Origin: Heliopora coerulea
Taxonomy: Eukaryota > Cnidaria > Anthozoa > Scleralcyonacea > Helioporidae
DNA length: 64,000 nt
NCBI GenBank assembly: GCA_030142905.1
Contig: JASJOG010000032.1
Span: forward strand, 2,017,001-2,081,000
Reading direction: 5' to 3'
Shown: one piece after another, positions 20,111 through 29,197 of the stretch
Layout of the letters: each line of letters begins with the position of its first letter
Position numbering within the stretch: the stretch's first letter is position 1
Translations under genes and position numbers: made by a program
Notes under the pieces: model-generated
What the model was told of the DNA's origin: nothing
What the model saw: only the letters and a program-made list of their open reading frames with translations
Database searches by the model: none

Positions 20111-21412
20111 CTGGAGCCTGTTGGAATCAGTTTTTATATAATTCACAAGAGATTATGCTCTCATTTTCTCGGTTGGTGGTGGTTTTCAGAGGGTCTGACG
20201 TAAGGTGCTTGAATTTAGAAGTTCTTTTCAAGAACACACCTGGTTAGACAATTACCCACCTGAATTTAAACCTCTTCATTTCCGACGATATGTTGATGAT
20301 TGTTTTATCTTCAAACCCCAAGACCACGTTCAACCTTTTCTTAATTACTTAAATTCTAAACACCGTAACATTAAATTTACTGGTGAGCCAGAGGTTAACA
20401 GGTGTTTACCTTTCTTAGATGTTTCAATTAATTGAATTGATGGCTTCTCTACTTCTGTTTATTGAAAACCCACTTTTACAGGACTTTTTACCAACTTTGA
20501 TAGTTTTATCCCATTATCGTTCAAACGTGGTCTTATTTACTCATTGCTCAACAGATATTTTAGAATATGCTCGTCCTATCATATATTTCATTCTGAGGTC
20601 CTTAAACTTAAAGAATTTTTTGTTAACAATGGTTACCCCGTTGCTTTTTTTTTTTGACCGCTGCCTAAGTATTTTTCTCGACAAGATCTTTTCTCCTCCC
20701 ATTAACAATATCACTGTCCCTAAACGTGTTGTCTATTTCCGCCTCCCTTTTACCAGTGCTCATTCTTTACAAATCCAAACCAAGCTCATCAAACTTGTTT
20801 CTTCCTGCTTCCCTCAAATAGACCTTTGTGTCGTATTAAAACCTGGTAAACGTCTTTCTACCTTCATCCTGTTCAAAGACTCTATTCCCAAGTTTTTGAA
20901 ATCACATGTACTTTATCAATTTGTGTCAATGCTGTGCACTGTTTTATATTGGGCAAACAAGCCGTCATCTACACATGTGTATTTCAGAACACATGGGAAT
21001 TTTTCCGTTGACTGGCAAGAAAGTTTCACATCTTTCATGTTCTAGCATTCTTACACATTCAACCCAAACTAGCCACTCCATCTCCTTTCCTCTTGCAGAT
21101 CACCCCTTGAATTACTTATCAGAGAAAGTCTCCTCATCAATAAACACAAACCTTCTCTTAATGAAAACATAACTCCTGTTCCACTTGCCATATTTTAGTT
21201 CTCATCAGCTTTAATCCTAATGTGATACCTTTTGTAATTATAAATATCTTAATATTTCCATCTGTAATTACTTTGAAAATGCTGCGCTTCGGCAACAAAA
21301 CGTCAGTGAACTTCTATTAAAGTTTATTCATGTATTTCTGTCTATTCCTGAATGATGACATTACATCTCCGAATTTTGAGCTGGGCTCTCATCTTCATTT
21401 TATGTCTGAGCT
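20111..21412 (+). pseudogene. Penelope-like element B, right arm (RT and GIY-YIG)
   Basis: Plus strand: RT motif FRRYVDDCFIF (about 20280-20310) with FTGEPEVNRCLPFLDVSIN, then frames 20419-21045 and 20906-21172 with the GIY-YIG module (FYIGQTSRHLHMCISEH, ending SEKVSSSINTNLL). Frameshifts near 20435 and 21000. Same family as the left arm; complete RT is missing. Confidence 0.8.
21265..21310 (+). ncRNA. Hammerhead-like remnant, Penelope B right arm
   Basis: TTGAAAAT, stem II GCTGC/GCAAC with one mismatch, AAAACGTC then AGTGAA, which pairs with TTACT upstream (stem I, one G-T). Conserved C and G positions of the core and the G of GAAAC are replaced by T or A, as C-to-T decay would give. Mirror of 18104-18145. 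Confidence 0.4.
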
Positions 21413-22326
21413 GGAGATGACACGAACGTGTGATAGAAGAGGTCTGATGCATATATTGACATGTTAGTATGACAGTTATCTTGCCAGTTTATGATTTCTC
21501 TGGTAGATGGCTTTTTTTCTTTATCATCAAACACATACTTATTGATCTCTTCTGTTAGAGAACTTTTCATGTACCTCTTAAATCCATCTTTGCCTATACA
21601 TGCTTCATATATATAAACTTGTACACATGTACCATTATTCTGGTTTATTCTTCTATTTTTATTGCATTTATCTACCAGAGCACTGATTAATGTTGTGGCA
21701 CCCATACAGATGTCTGCCATTTTTACCTTTTTCAGTTTTGTGGTCACACCACATATTTTTATGATATATTCACCCAATTGTGGATGAAATCTATACATCA
21801 AAAACTGGTTGCAGTCCTGTCTTGATAACCCTCTTGGCATTTTCTCTTCAAATGGTCCAAATGTTATATCCTTGTCCTCCTCCCATACAGGTGCCATCCC
21901 ATCTCTGATGGTTGTATCTATTGTTACTGACACGCTTTTCCAATTATTTCTGATTGGTCCTATCCGCATTTTAAATAAGTTAATGAACTTGGATCCTGGA
22001 GTAAATCTCGCCTTATGCTTTTCTATTAGAAGATTGATCTCATAATTTCTTGCATCATTGAGTGTCATTTCAATTTTAGGTAAATTGATCATGTTACTGA
22101 CTTTCTTCTCTACTTTTTCTTCTTTAATGTAGCGTGATAACTTGTCTATCATTTTCTGTGTATCCTGCCATACCTTCTCTCTTCTTTCAATCTCATATAA
22201 GGCTCTATTATAGTTTGCTTTTAGAATGAAGTTACCCATTAGAGGGTTTACAAAAAATTTAGGTTGTCTGATGACTCTTTGAACGTACTTTCTTTTAGTA
22301 CCTAATATTGTAGCTGACATTTTCAT
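21413..22326 (-). pseudogene. DNA polymerase B - helicase, N-terminal portion
   Basis: About 305 codons from ATG 22326, beginning MKMSATILGTKRKYVQ, open throughout until the Penelope insert. Charged, mostly helical; contains ADICMGATTLISALVDKCNK. I do not recognise a domain, but three facts place it in the polymerase gene: same strand, the 7-bp target duplication at its end and at 17969-17975, and matching frame of the next coding segment (KTVRLYFIYKDGHCFPI, about 17880-17950). Assignment is inference. Confidence 0.55.
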
Positions 22327-22801
22327 GGTGATATACTATCAATGTTATTCTATGTACTATATACAGAATAAAAAATTCTTTAAGCCAAAAACACACTAAT
22401 TGTTTTGTTCTGAGTTTTTTATATGTTTTTTGGTCCTCAAGTGTTTGCTTTTACTTGCCATATGATACGTATGATTACAGGCATCGCAATAAAAAGGGTT
22501 TCTTTCCATACTCTTCTTATTTTATCTGTTATTTGCACATTTTCTTTCTTTTTCAGTGAAATATTTTTGAGGCCTTCCATGACGACATTTGAGTCGAACA
22601 ATATTATTAGTTTCAGTCATGATCCTATATATACTTATATATAAAATAATATTTAAGTGAAAAAATGCATTTTGTTTTTATCCTATATATTGTATATCAT
22701 CATCATAATCTTAGAGTTTATCCAGTTTTTGTGCAACTGGATGCAAAGAGTCATGTAACTTATTGTACACCATATTTTCTATATACCATATGAATGTAAA
22801 A
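22327..22801. other. Spacer without gene
   Basis: AT-rich spacer upstream of the polymerase. A plus frame at 22423-22644 is hydrophobic and looks like chance. Repeated TATATA motifs near 22330-22370 and 22620-22640. Confidence 0.5.
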
Positions 22802-23333
22802 TTATTTTTTAAGCGAGCTTTTCCATTTCAAATAATATTTACACTTACAGTTTTTGTCCCAACCTAACAATGGATAAACAGCGTCAAATAATTGGTCATC
22901 TAATGCATCTCTTGTTTCACTATGTATTAAGTCAGTGGGTTTCTTTATTAGTTTTGCACCTATCCTGCTGGCTAACCTGGTAATGTGGTAGTCATATCTG
23001 GATATGTTTTTGTTTAATCATTATTTCAACAATCTCCATAAAATCAGACACAATGGAACTACAATAGTTAGCATGTATGTATTCTTCTACTCTAGCTCTG
23101 ATGTGTCTACTTCTAATATATTGGGACTTCTTCCTATTAAGCCAGATGTTCTCAACCCATTCTGGTATCATCTCATAGTCTCCTACTTACCCACAATTAA
23201 TACATCGATATTCATTTTCACACTCAGTACAAATATCGTCTTTAGTGTGTTTCTCTTCATTTTCGTATATAGAGTCCAAATCGTCTATTTCATCAAATGT
23301 GAATCCATAATCTAATTCTTTGGATGCTTCCAT
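22802..23333 (-). pseudogene. VLTF3-like late transcription factor, decayed
   Basis: Starts MEASKELDYGFTFDEIDDLD, then a zinc-ribbon-type region with paired cysteines (CTECENEYRCINC, after which a stop interrupts), RSRHIRARVEEYIHANYCSS, and near the end LIHSETRDALDDQLFDAVYP followed by LLGWDKNCKC. An acidic start, one zinc ribbon, then a helical domain matches VLTF3-like proteins of PLVs and large DNA viruses, which activate late genes. At least two frameshifts. Family assignment is from layout and motifs, moderately sure. Confidence 0.5.
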
Positions 23334-23350
23334 TTAATATACATTATATT
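23334..23350 (-). promoter_or_regulatory. Start-proximal AT motif, VLTF3-like gene
   Basis: Minus strand AATATAATGTATATTAA ends right at the ATG; it matches the shared motif seen before other genes of this element. Confidence 0.4.
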
Positions 23351-23367
23351 GTATGGATTTAGAATAT

Positions 23368-23709
23368 TCAACTCAATAGGAAACCTGAACCAACACCAAC
23401 TCCAATAGTAATATACTGATATTCTTTCATTTCATCACTTGGTTTATAAAAATCATTTAATTTGGGTTCTCTGTTAAATGTTTTTGTTACATCTGATTGA
23501 TTGAATCTGTCTTAACTGTTCAAGAGCTCTGTTTCCCTGATATCCTTATTGGCGTGATTCAGTCTTGCTGTTTGACTTCATTCTGATAAAATGCCTCTAT
23601 TTCACCTTCATATCCATTTTTTGTCAAATGATTTAAAAAGATATCCAGCACCAGTGAAACTGATGGCAGCAAAAGTTGTTTGACGTAATGATCCAACTAA
23701 ACTAACCAT
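23368..23709 (-). pseudogene. Small membrane protein, decayed
   Basis: From ATG 23709: MVSLVGSLRQTTFAAISFTG, a short hydrophobic stretch, then frameshift; the last part (PSDEMKEYQYITIGVGVGSG, then FLLS) has a second hydrophobic segment. Probably a small virion or membrane protein of the element. Unrecognised family. Confidence 0.4.
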
Positions 23710-23728
23710 TGTCTATATAATAGATTAC
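23710..23728 (-). promoter_or_regulatory. Start-proximal AT motif
   Basis: Minus strand GTAATCTATTATATAGACA directly before the ATG at 23709. Nearly the same motif precedes the genes at 23905, 25186 and 39935. Confidence 0.5.
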
Positions 23729-23758
23729 ATTTTAAATGCATCAACCGGTAGATACTTT

Positions 23759-23905
23759 TTATCCTGTGTCCTTTAAAGAGGATGTGTCTGTTAACTTTTC
23801 ACCCAGGACCTTCTTGGCTGCCATTGATAAACCCACAACACCTGTGGTTACTAGGGCAGTGTCATACGCTTCATTCATTAAGTCTTTCTTGTTTATAGTA
23901 GTCAT
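23759..23905 (-). CDS. Hypothetical 48-residue protein
   Basis: Intact small frame from ATG 23905: MTTINKKDLMNEAYDTALVT, then GVVGLSMAAKKVLGE and a polar tail. Middle part is mildly hydrophobic. It is preceded by the shared AT motif, which supports a real gene. Function unknown. Confidence 0.5.
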   Translation of the reverse strand: MTTINKKDLMNEAYDTALVTTGVVGLSMAAKKVLGEKLTDTSSLKDTG

Positions 23906-23926
23906 TCTATGAATATAATAGATTAT
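23906..23926 (-). promoter_or_regulatory. Start-proximal AT motif
   Basis: Minus strand ATAATCTATTATATTCATAGA before the ATG at 23905; shares TAATCTATTATAT with 23710-23728. Confidence 0.5.
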
Positions 23927-23929
23927 ATT

Positions 23930-24650
23930 TCATTTGATTCTGTGTAAATATTCCTCATGGCGTTTTAATGTTTCTCTGGATTTGATGTGAATATCGGGCA
24001 TATGATTGTTTAGTTCCTTGGTGATAAGGTTATAGTCATTGGATATTATGCATCTGAAACTATCTTCATATTTTTCTATTAGTTCTTTCTGCTGTTGTGT
24101 TATGACACCATTACATCAAGAGGTTTTGAACTCTGTGCATAGACCATTATAATGCTTATGAAGATTTTGAATTATTAGATCAGGTTGTCCTTTCATATAT
24201 CCCTTTGAATGATTTGATGTGTTTTTCTTTGGTGTCTTGATTTTCTCCAAGTCCAGCAGTCATTAATATTTCTGGGTAAAATCGCATAATGAATTGAACC
24301 ACTTTGTATGCTGAAGATTTTGGGTCATTGAACATTCTGTAGTGTCCATATTTCCTGATAGATGGGAGTACATTAGACGTTACCCATCTTATAAATGTTT
24401 TTCTTGACTCTAACTGAGATCTGAAAATTAGTGAGTATAAACCACTCTCATTTATAAAAATCGTCAGTGGATGTATACTTTTCAAAGGTGTCCATTTTGG
24501 ACGGCTTCTGATTTCCACCTTATCCTCATTGTCTACATGCATTCGTTTTGCTTTCTCAGTGTTTGAGTATCCTAAGCATGATGACACGTCTTTTCCTTTG
24601 AACCAGACATTCTGCTTGTCGTCTACATAGGTGTCAATTGATATATTCAA
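23930..24650 (-). pseudogene. Bro-N domain protein
   Basis: The first about 105 residues form a Bro-N domain: VWFKGKDVSSCLGYSNTEKA, FINESGLYSLIFRSQLESR, KTFIRWVTSNVLPSIRKYGH, all signature segments of BRO proteins of baculoviruses, phages and Polinton-like elements (DNA-binding). The frame begins at TTG where an ATG is expected. After a frameshift near 24195 and one stop, a helical C-terminal region follows (QQQKELIEKYEDSFRCIISN) and ends at 23930. Function in PLVs unknown; regulation or DNA binding is likely. Confidence 0.8.
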
Positions 24651-24838
24651 TTTCTTATTCTAGAAATTCTTGATTGCTAGTGACATGTCATACACTGTTA
24701 TATAATATGTCTTTATATATTTTTTTTAAAACGAATATTTTTACAGAGTGTTTTGGAAATGTGTTTTTTTTTTTTTTTTGGTTTGTGGAACACCCCGGCG
24801 ATTTACCAGGTTAATGATTTTCAAGACATCATATGTTT

Positions 24839-25186
24839 TTAATCAAATGTATCAAGGCTATTTATTGGTGGCCTGTGATGAATTCTTTTAATTTCAACAA
24901 GTTTAGGCTTTTCCTCCTCTTTGATTGTCTCTAGTCTTTTAGTATCTCTTTTATAATCTCTTCTTGTGTAGTACAATGAACCAATGGCGACTGCTGTTCC
25001 TAAGAAGCCAAATAAAAACCCATAATTGATTCCTGAATCATCACCACTGCCATTCTCCTGATTTCTTTCTGTCTCTATTTTCACATGTATTTTTTCCTCT
25101 CTTGCAGCTAATTGCTTACCAGCCTCTACCCTTTTAGGATCTTTTTCCTTTTTTATTGCTCTTATTTTAGGTATTTCTTCACTCAT
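24839..25186 (-). CDS. Lysine-rich protein with one transmembrane segment
   Basis: 115 residues from ATG 25186, uninterrupted. N-terminal half is highly charged (KKEKDPKRVEAGKQLAAREE), followed by one hydrophobic segment about residues 54-70 (YGFLFGFLGTAVAIGSLYY) and a basic tail ending RRDYKRDT...PPINSLDTFD. Layout suggests a small virion membrane protein with a DNA- or core-facing basic domain. The AT motif lies 1-20 bp upstream. Confidence 0.55.
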   Translation of the reverse strand: MSEEIPKIRAIKKEKDPKRVEAGKQLAAREEKIHVKIETERNQENGSGDDSGINYGFLFGFLGTAVAIGSLYYTRRDYKRDTKRLETIKEEEKPKLVEIKRIHHRPPINSLDTFD

Positions 25187-25206
25187 CTATATAGTAATGT
25201 ATATTT
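25187..25206 (-). promoter_or_regulatory. Start-proximal AT motif
   Basis: Minus strand ...ATACATTACTATATAG immediately before the ATG at 25186. Confidence 0.5.
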
Positions 25207-25420
25207 TATTTACAGATAACCAACCAGTTATTTGTGAGAATACTATAAGACACCTACGAGACCATCTATCATTTGGTTGGGAGGTTTTGGTTAATTCTCT
25301 GAATGTATTCTATTGAAATCCTCTAGCATACTGTTTATCTGTATAGTTGTTTTTTGTACAACAATTTACAAACTCTCTGACTTTTATAAACAGATTCTTT
25401 GATTTCTGATTCATTATATA

Positions 25421-25843
25421 TTACCTTATATATAATTTCTTGTTTTTCCTGCTGTATAAGTATAACAATGAACCACCAATTATTAAATATAAATTTTCAC
25501 CAATGAAAATGAAACCTTTATCAGATGCTTCTTCTGCATCAGTCCACAGTATGACACCTATTTTTTCTGCAGATATTAATTTTTCTGCTTTCCTTTGTTT
25601 ATGTTTAGCATCGTGTACAGCATCTGATCCACTGCACTTTAGACCAAGAGATAAACCAGTTATTAGAGTAATTGTTAATCCAATTGCTGTTGCTATTCCT
25701 GACCTTTTTAAAATTTTATCTAGTTCAAGTTTTTTCCAATTATCATAATGGTATTGTATATCATCAACTATTTGATTTGATTCATTTGGATCATCTCTAT
25801 TTCTGTTGGTTGTCTTAAATCTTCTAACTGGATGGACTCTCAC
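25421..25843 (-). CDS. Membrane protein with two hydrophobic segments
   Basis: About 140 codons; the first codon in the open frame is GTG, so the true start may lie in or near the end of the upstream gene, which overlaps by 4 bp. Segment 1 (ATAIGLTITLITGLSLGL, residues 50-67) and segment 2 (NLYLIIGGSLLYLYS, residues 117-131) flank a Lys-rich loop. Unrecognised; likely a structural membrane protein of the element. Confidence 0.5.
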   Translation of the reverse strand: MRVHPVRRFKTTNRNRDDPNESNQIVDDIQYHYDNWKKLELDKILKRSGIATAIGLTITLITGLSLGLKCSGSDAVHDAKHKQRKAEKLISAEKIGVILWTDAEEASDKGFIFIGENLYLIIGGSLLYLYSRKNKKLYIR

Positions 25844-26166
25844 ATCATTTTCATTAAAAAAGGCTCTTTGTAATTTGATACAAGCCCAGATGTGCTTATT
25901 GTTTTTTTAATAGAGAAATCTTGTTTTTCCATTAGATAATTAATAAATCTCGGATTAGCACCTTCTTTCTCCATAAATAGAACATCTTTAATAAAGAAAC
26001 CAATATTTCTAGCTTTGTATAAATGATTTTCAAATACCTTTTTTGATGGATCTGAATGTTTATCTTCTCTTCCTCGGTTTGATAACCAATTTAGATTATC
26101 CATTAAGTCTGTCTCTTCTTGTCTCCTATTACTTAAATCATTTAACTCTATTTCTTCTCTGGACAT
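25840..26166 (-). CDS. Hypothetical polar protein
   Basis: 108 residues from ATG 26166: MSREEIELNDLSNRRQEETD, then NRGREDKHSDPSKKVFENHL and a C-terminal VSNYKEPFLMKMM. Intact frame, overlapping the next gene. No family recognised. Confidence 0.5.
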   Translation of the reverse strand: MSREEIELNDLSNRRQEETDLMDNLNWLSNRGREDKHSDPSKKVFENHLYKARNIGFFIKDVLFMEKEGANPRFINYLMEKQDFSIKKTISTSGLVSNYKEPFLMKMM

Positions 26167-26203
26167 AAATCAGTAACAATACCATCTATTATTTTTAGAT
26201 CAC

Positions 26204-26590
26204 TCAGTAACACACCACTTCATCGTATGTCATACGACAAAAAATTATTTCAGCTGTGTTAGTTTATTGATATGATGTATAAGCTTATCTGCACATTTCT
26301 ATCTTAGTTTTGATATTACTTTTTGATAAATATCCTTGGATTAAAATACCTGGACCACTAATACATCCTAAAATAATAGGATTCAAAGTTACACCACCAG
26401 CTATAGTACCAGATACTGTTAACCCTAGACTTACCATATTTAAACTCAGATTTACTTTCTTTAGTTTCTTGTACTTCTATTTGAAGCAAGTGTAAAGGTT
26501 ATGGTGGTATGAATACCATTGTATCAGTTTATTCACTTCATCATCAGACAAATCTTTGCTGATATGATTGTAAACAATACTCTTCTTCAT
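26204..26590 (-). pseudogene. Glycine-rich hydrophobic protein, three stops
   Basis: From ATG 26590 (MKKSIVYNHISKDLSDDEVN) with in-frame stops; the central part is a long hydrophobic stretch MVSLGLTVSGTIAGGVTLNP followed by IILGCISGPGILIQGYL. A membrane protein family common in PLV-type elements seems likely, but that is inference. Preceded by an AT motif at 26591-26609. Confidence 0.45.
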
Positions 26591-26609
26591 TGGCATATAT
26601 TATATCATA
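26591..26609 (-). promoter_or_regulatory. Start-proximal AT motif
   Basis: Minus strand TATGATATAATATATGCCA before the ATG at 26590. Confidence 0.4.
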
Positions 26610-26611
26610 CA

Positions 26612-27386
26612 TTAAAATTTTAAATCAACCATATCAATATTAAACCAATTGCAAAGCACATGATGGTGAAGTAAAATATCTTTCTCATTTATTAATCTTC
26701 CTTTATACACAGAGAAAAAAGAAATATCACCTTTAAAAGGAGCGACACCACTTGTACTAATATTATCAAAAGTCATTTTGGTAAAACCAACTGATTTTCT
26801 GCTTTGAAAATCTGTAAGCTTTTGTCCATTACAATATACCTTGCTAGCTCCAGCTGCTGGTGTTGTGTAGTTGTCCCAATGTATTGATAAACATATCCAT
26901 TTATTTGTTTCTCCTGCATTTGCCTTTGTTTTATATGGAGCTATTGGATGTTCAGTTTGAATAGGATTGCTACCAATCATAATGTAATTATTTGTTGTAC
27001 CAGAGAGAACCAACAAACTTATCAAAACCACGATCATCGTGTCCAAATAAGCCGTTACTAACCCAATAAGTATTCGCATCATAAGCTTTTATTCTGTATA
27101 CAATGAAAATATTCACCATATCTTTCTCTCCACTTACCATTCCTTGTCCCCCATTAAACTTTAAGAAATATCTGTAACATACTTTTTCGCTTTTTTTGCA
27201 TATAGTAGGTTGAAAATTGGTAGTGTTATCAACTGCATCGTTTTCTTGTAGTGATTGGTCGATGGTTTTACATACTTTTCCAGTTGTAGAGTTGTATACT
27301 AATTCACTATTATTAGAACCTTGGTCAAATCAATAAATACTTGAAGCATACTTTGTATAGTATTTCCAGAAGAATATTCATGTTTA
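26612..27386 (-). pseudogene. LamG-like protein, C-terminal portion
   Basis: The last 156 codons (26612-27082) contain KANAGETNKWICLSIHWDNY, KVYCNGQKLTDFQSRKS, MTFDNISTSGVAPFKGDISF and FFSVYKGRLINEKDILLHHH: the strand pattern and 'shell of W/G residues' of LamG/concanavalin-like folds. Upstream to 27386 the frame shifts (HEYSSGNTIQSMLQVFIDLT near 27320-27380). The N-terminal piece is across the ISL2EU insertion. Possible attachment or capsid-surface role; inferred. Confidence 0.55.
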
Positions 27387-27458
27387 CCTAAACGAGCGGA
27401 AGAATGGGTTTGAGTTCTTGCCCCAAAGCATATAGGGATGGATTGGCTGGACAGATCT
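27387..27458 (+). repeat. Left terminal inverted repeat of ISL2EU
   Basis: Starts CCTAAACGAGCGG; complementary to 31149-31218 over about 70 bp with few mismatches, including the block CCCCAAAGCATATAGGGATG. Confidence 0.9.
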
Positions 27459-27495
27459 GCCATGTTTGAATTGCTGCACAAGTTTATGGTTTGAA

Positions 27496-28970
27496 ATGCC
27501 CCACCATTTCAATTGCTGTGTCCCTGGCTGTACGAATAGCCATCAAAACTCTCCTGGACTGGAATTTTATCATATTCCAAAGGATGAAAGTTTGAGAAAG
27601 ACATACAAAATAATCCTAAAGAATGAAACACTTAAACTTGATTCTCAACAGACAAGAATTTGCGCTGCTCATTTCGAAGGAGGTAAAAAGCTTTCCCATT
27701 CTCATTTGCCAACAATCTTTCCTTGGAACAAACAGCCTTCACATCGAAGAGTTCTGAAAAGAACATTCCAGCAAAAAAGAACAAGCAAAATACTTTCAAC
27801 GACCCGCTCAACGAGGAACTTTCGAACGAAGTTGATCAACAACCTTACGCACAACGCCAGGATGGGCCGCAAGAGTCAAGTACACAGACTGATATTAAAT
27901 CTGAGGATTTATTTCATATCATAAACAGGGAGGAAAAGCTTCAATCTGAAGTACCAGCATTAAAGATTGCACTAGCAAAACTAACTAAAGAACACGAGTT
28001 AGTTCAAAATGAAAATTCAAAACTTCGACAAAAAGTTAGTCACCTACAGTTTAAGCTAAGTAAGCCAATATTTGACATAGACAAATATAAAGACAGTCCC
28101 GAAGACATAAATTTCTACACAGGACTTCCTGATTATGATGCTTTGATGCTGTGTTATAATATTAACTATGACACTGAAAAGACCTCGTCTGGAGGTGAAG
28201 GTCAGAGAAAGATTGGAAGGCCAAGAGTTCTGTCAACTTTTGAGGAGTTTATACTTGTGCTTATGAGAATACGTCTTGGTCTTTTTGAAAAAGACCTTTC
28301 TCATAGATTTAGTGTGTGTCCTATGACAGTATCAAGAGTAGTAAAAGCATGGATATGATTTTTGCGATGTGAGTTTGAGCCTCTGATAAGAATTCCTACA
28401 GCAGACAAAATAAGCGTCCATATGCCACCAGTGTTTAGGCATTTTTACCCACATCTCACAGTGATTGTCGACTGTACTGAGATTGAGCTAGGAAAGCCCT
28501 CTTCTCTTGATGCACAGTCTGCTTGCTATTCATTGTACAAGTCCAAAACCACTGCAAAGGCTCTGCTTGGTATCACCCCAACTGGAGCACTATGCTTTGT
28601 TAGTGAATTTTTTCCAGGCAGCATTTCAGACAAAGAAATTACCAAACAGAGTGGCTTTCTAAACAACCTTAGACCTGGTGACCAAGTGATGGCAGACAAA
28701 GGCTTCAACTGCCACGATGAGCTGGCTTCAGTTGGGGCTTCCCTGGTTATTCCTGTATTCCTTAAAGGTTCAAGTCAGTTCTCCAAAAAAGATAGTGAAC
28801 ATAACAAGAAAGTTCCTAGTCTGCATATTCATGTGGAAAGGCTAATGGAACGACTTAAAAACTGGCACATCTTTGATCACAGAATTCCTATTGTACTTAC
28901 TCCAATTGCCTCAGATATTCTAATTGTTGTTTGTGCATTGTCCAATTTCCTCCCTCTTTTGATAAACTAA
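27496..28970 (+). pseudogene. THAP-domain DDE transposase (ISL2EU)
   Basis: ATG 27496. Residues 1-80 are a THAP zinc finger (HFNCCVPGCTNSHQ with FYHIPKDESLRK and RICAAHFEGG, i.e. C2CH spacing), which binds the transposon ends. A frameshift near 27730 leads to a coiled-coil linker (EKLQSEVPALKIALAKLTKE) and a helix-turn-helix (RIRLGLFEKDLSHRFSVCPM TVSRV pattern). A stop at 28356-28358 precedes the DDE domain with D in VIVDCTEIEL, D in VMADKGFNCHDEL and E in HVERLMERLK. Otherwise nearly full length. Confidence 0.85.
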
Positions 28971-29197
28971 ATAGATTTTGAAATAGATAGATAATGCCCA
29001 TGTTAGAGTGAGTGCACTTAACCCTTGCAATGGATTTTAGACAATGATTTTAGGTGATGTCACTTATATGTGGAGTTGGAAAAATAATTTGCTTTTGGTA
29101 TGAAAAATCAATACTTTAACTTGAGCTGACATCAGCTAACTAGTTGAGCAAATATTAGTTAGCTAACTATCAAACATTTATCCCAAAACGACACTAT

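Larger units (their letters stand above)
17976..21412. mobile_element. Compound Penelope-like insertion
   Basis: 3437 bp flanked by GGAGATG. The outer parts are inverted copies of one Penelope family (left 17976 to about 18843, minus; right about 20111-21412, plus), and a second Penelope family lies between them (about 18844-20110, minus). The outer ends mirror each other (AAATGAAGATGAGAGCCCAG at the left; its complement near 21382-21401). Inverted partial copies are known for Penelope-like elements. It interrupts the polymerase gene, and the reading frames on either side are compatible. Confidence 0.8.

Noticed and set aside
20006..20247. Two overlapping plus frames
   Set aside because: Antisense of Penelope A RT and junction sequence; no motif.
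25440..25748. Plus frame of 102 codons
   Set aside because: Antisense of the two-segment membrane protein gene at 25421-25843.
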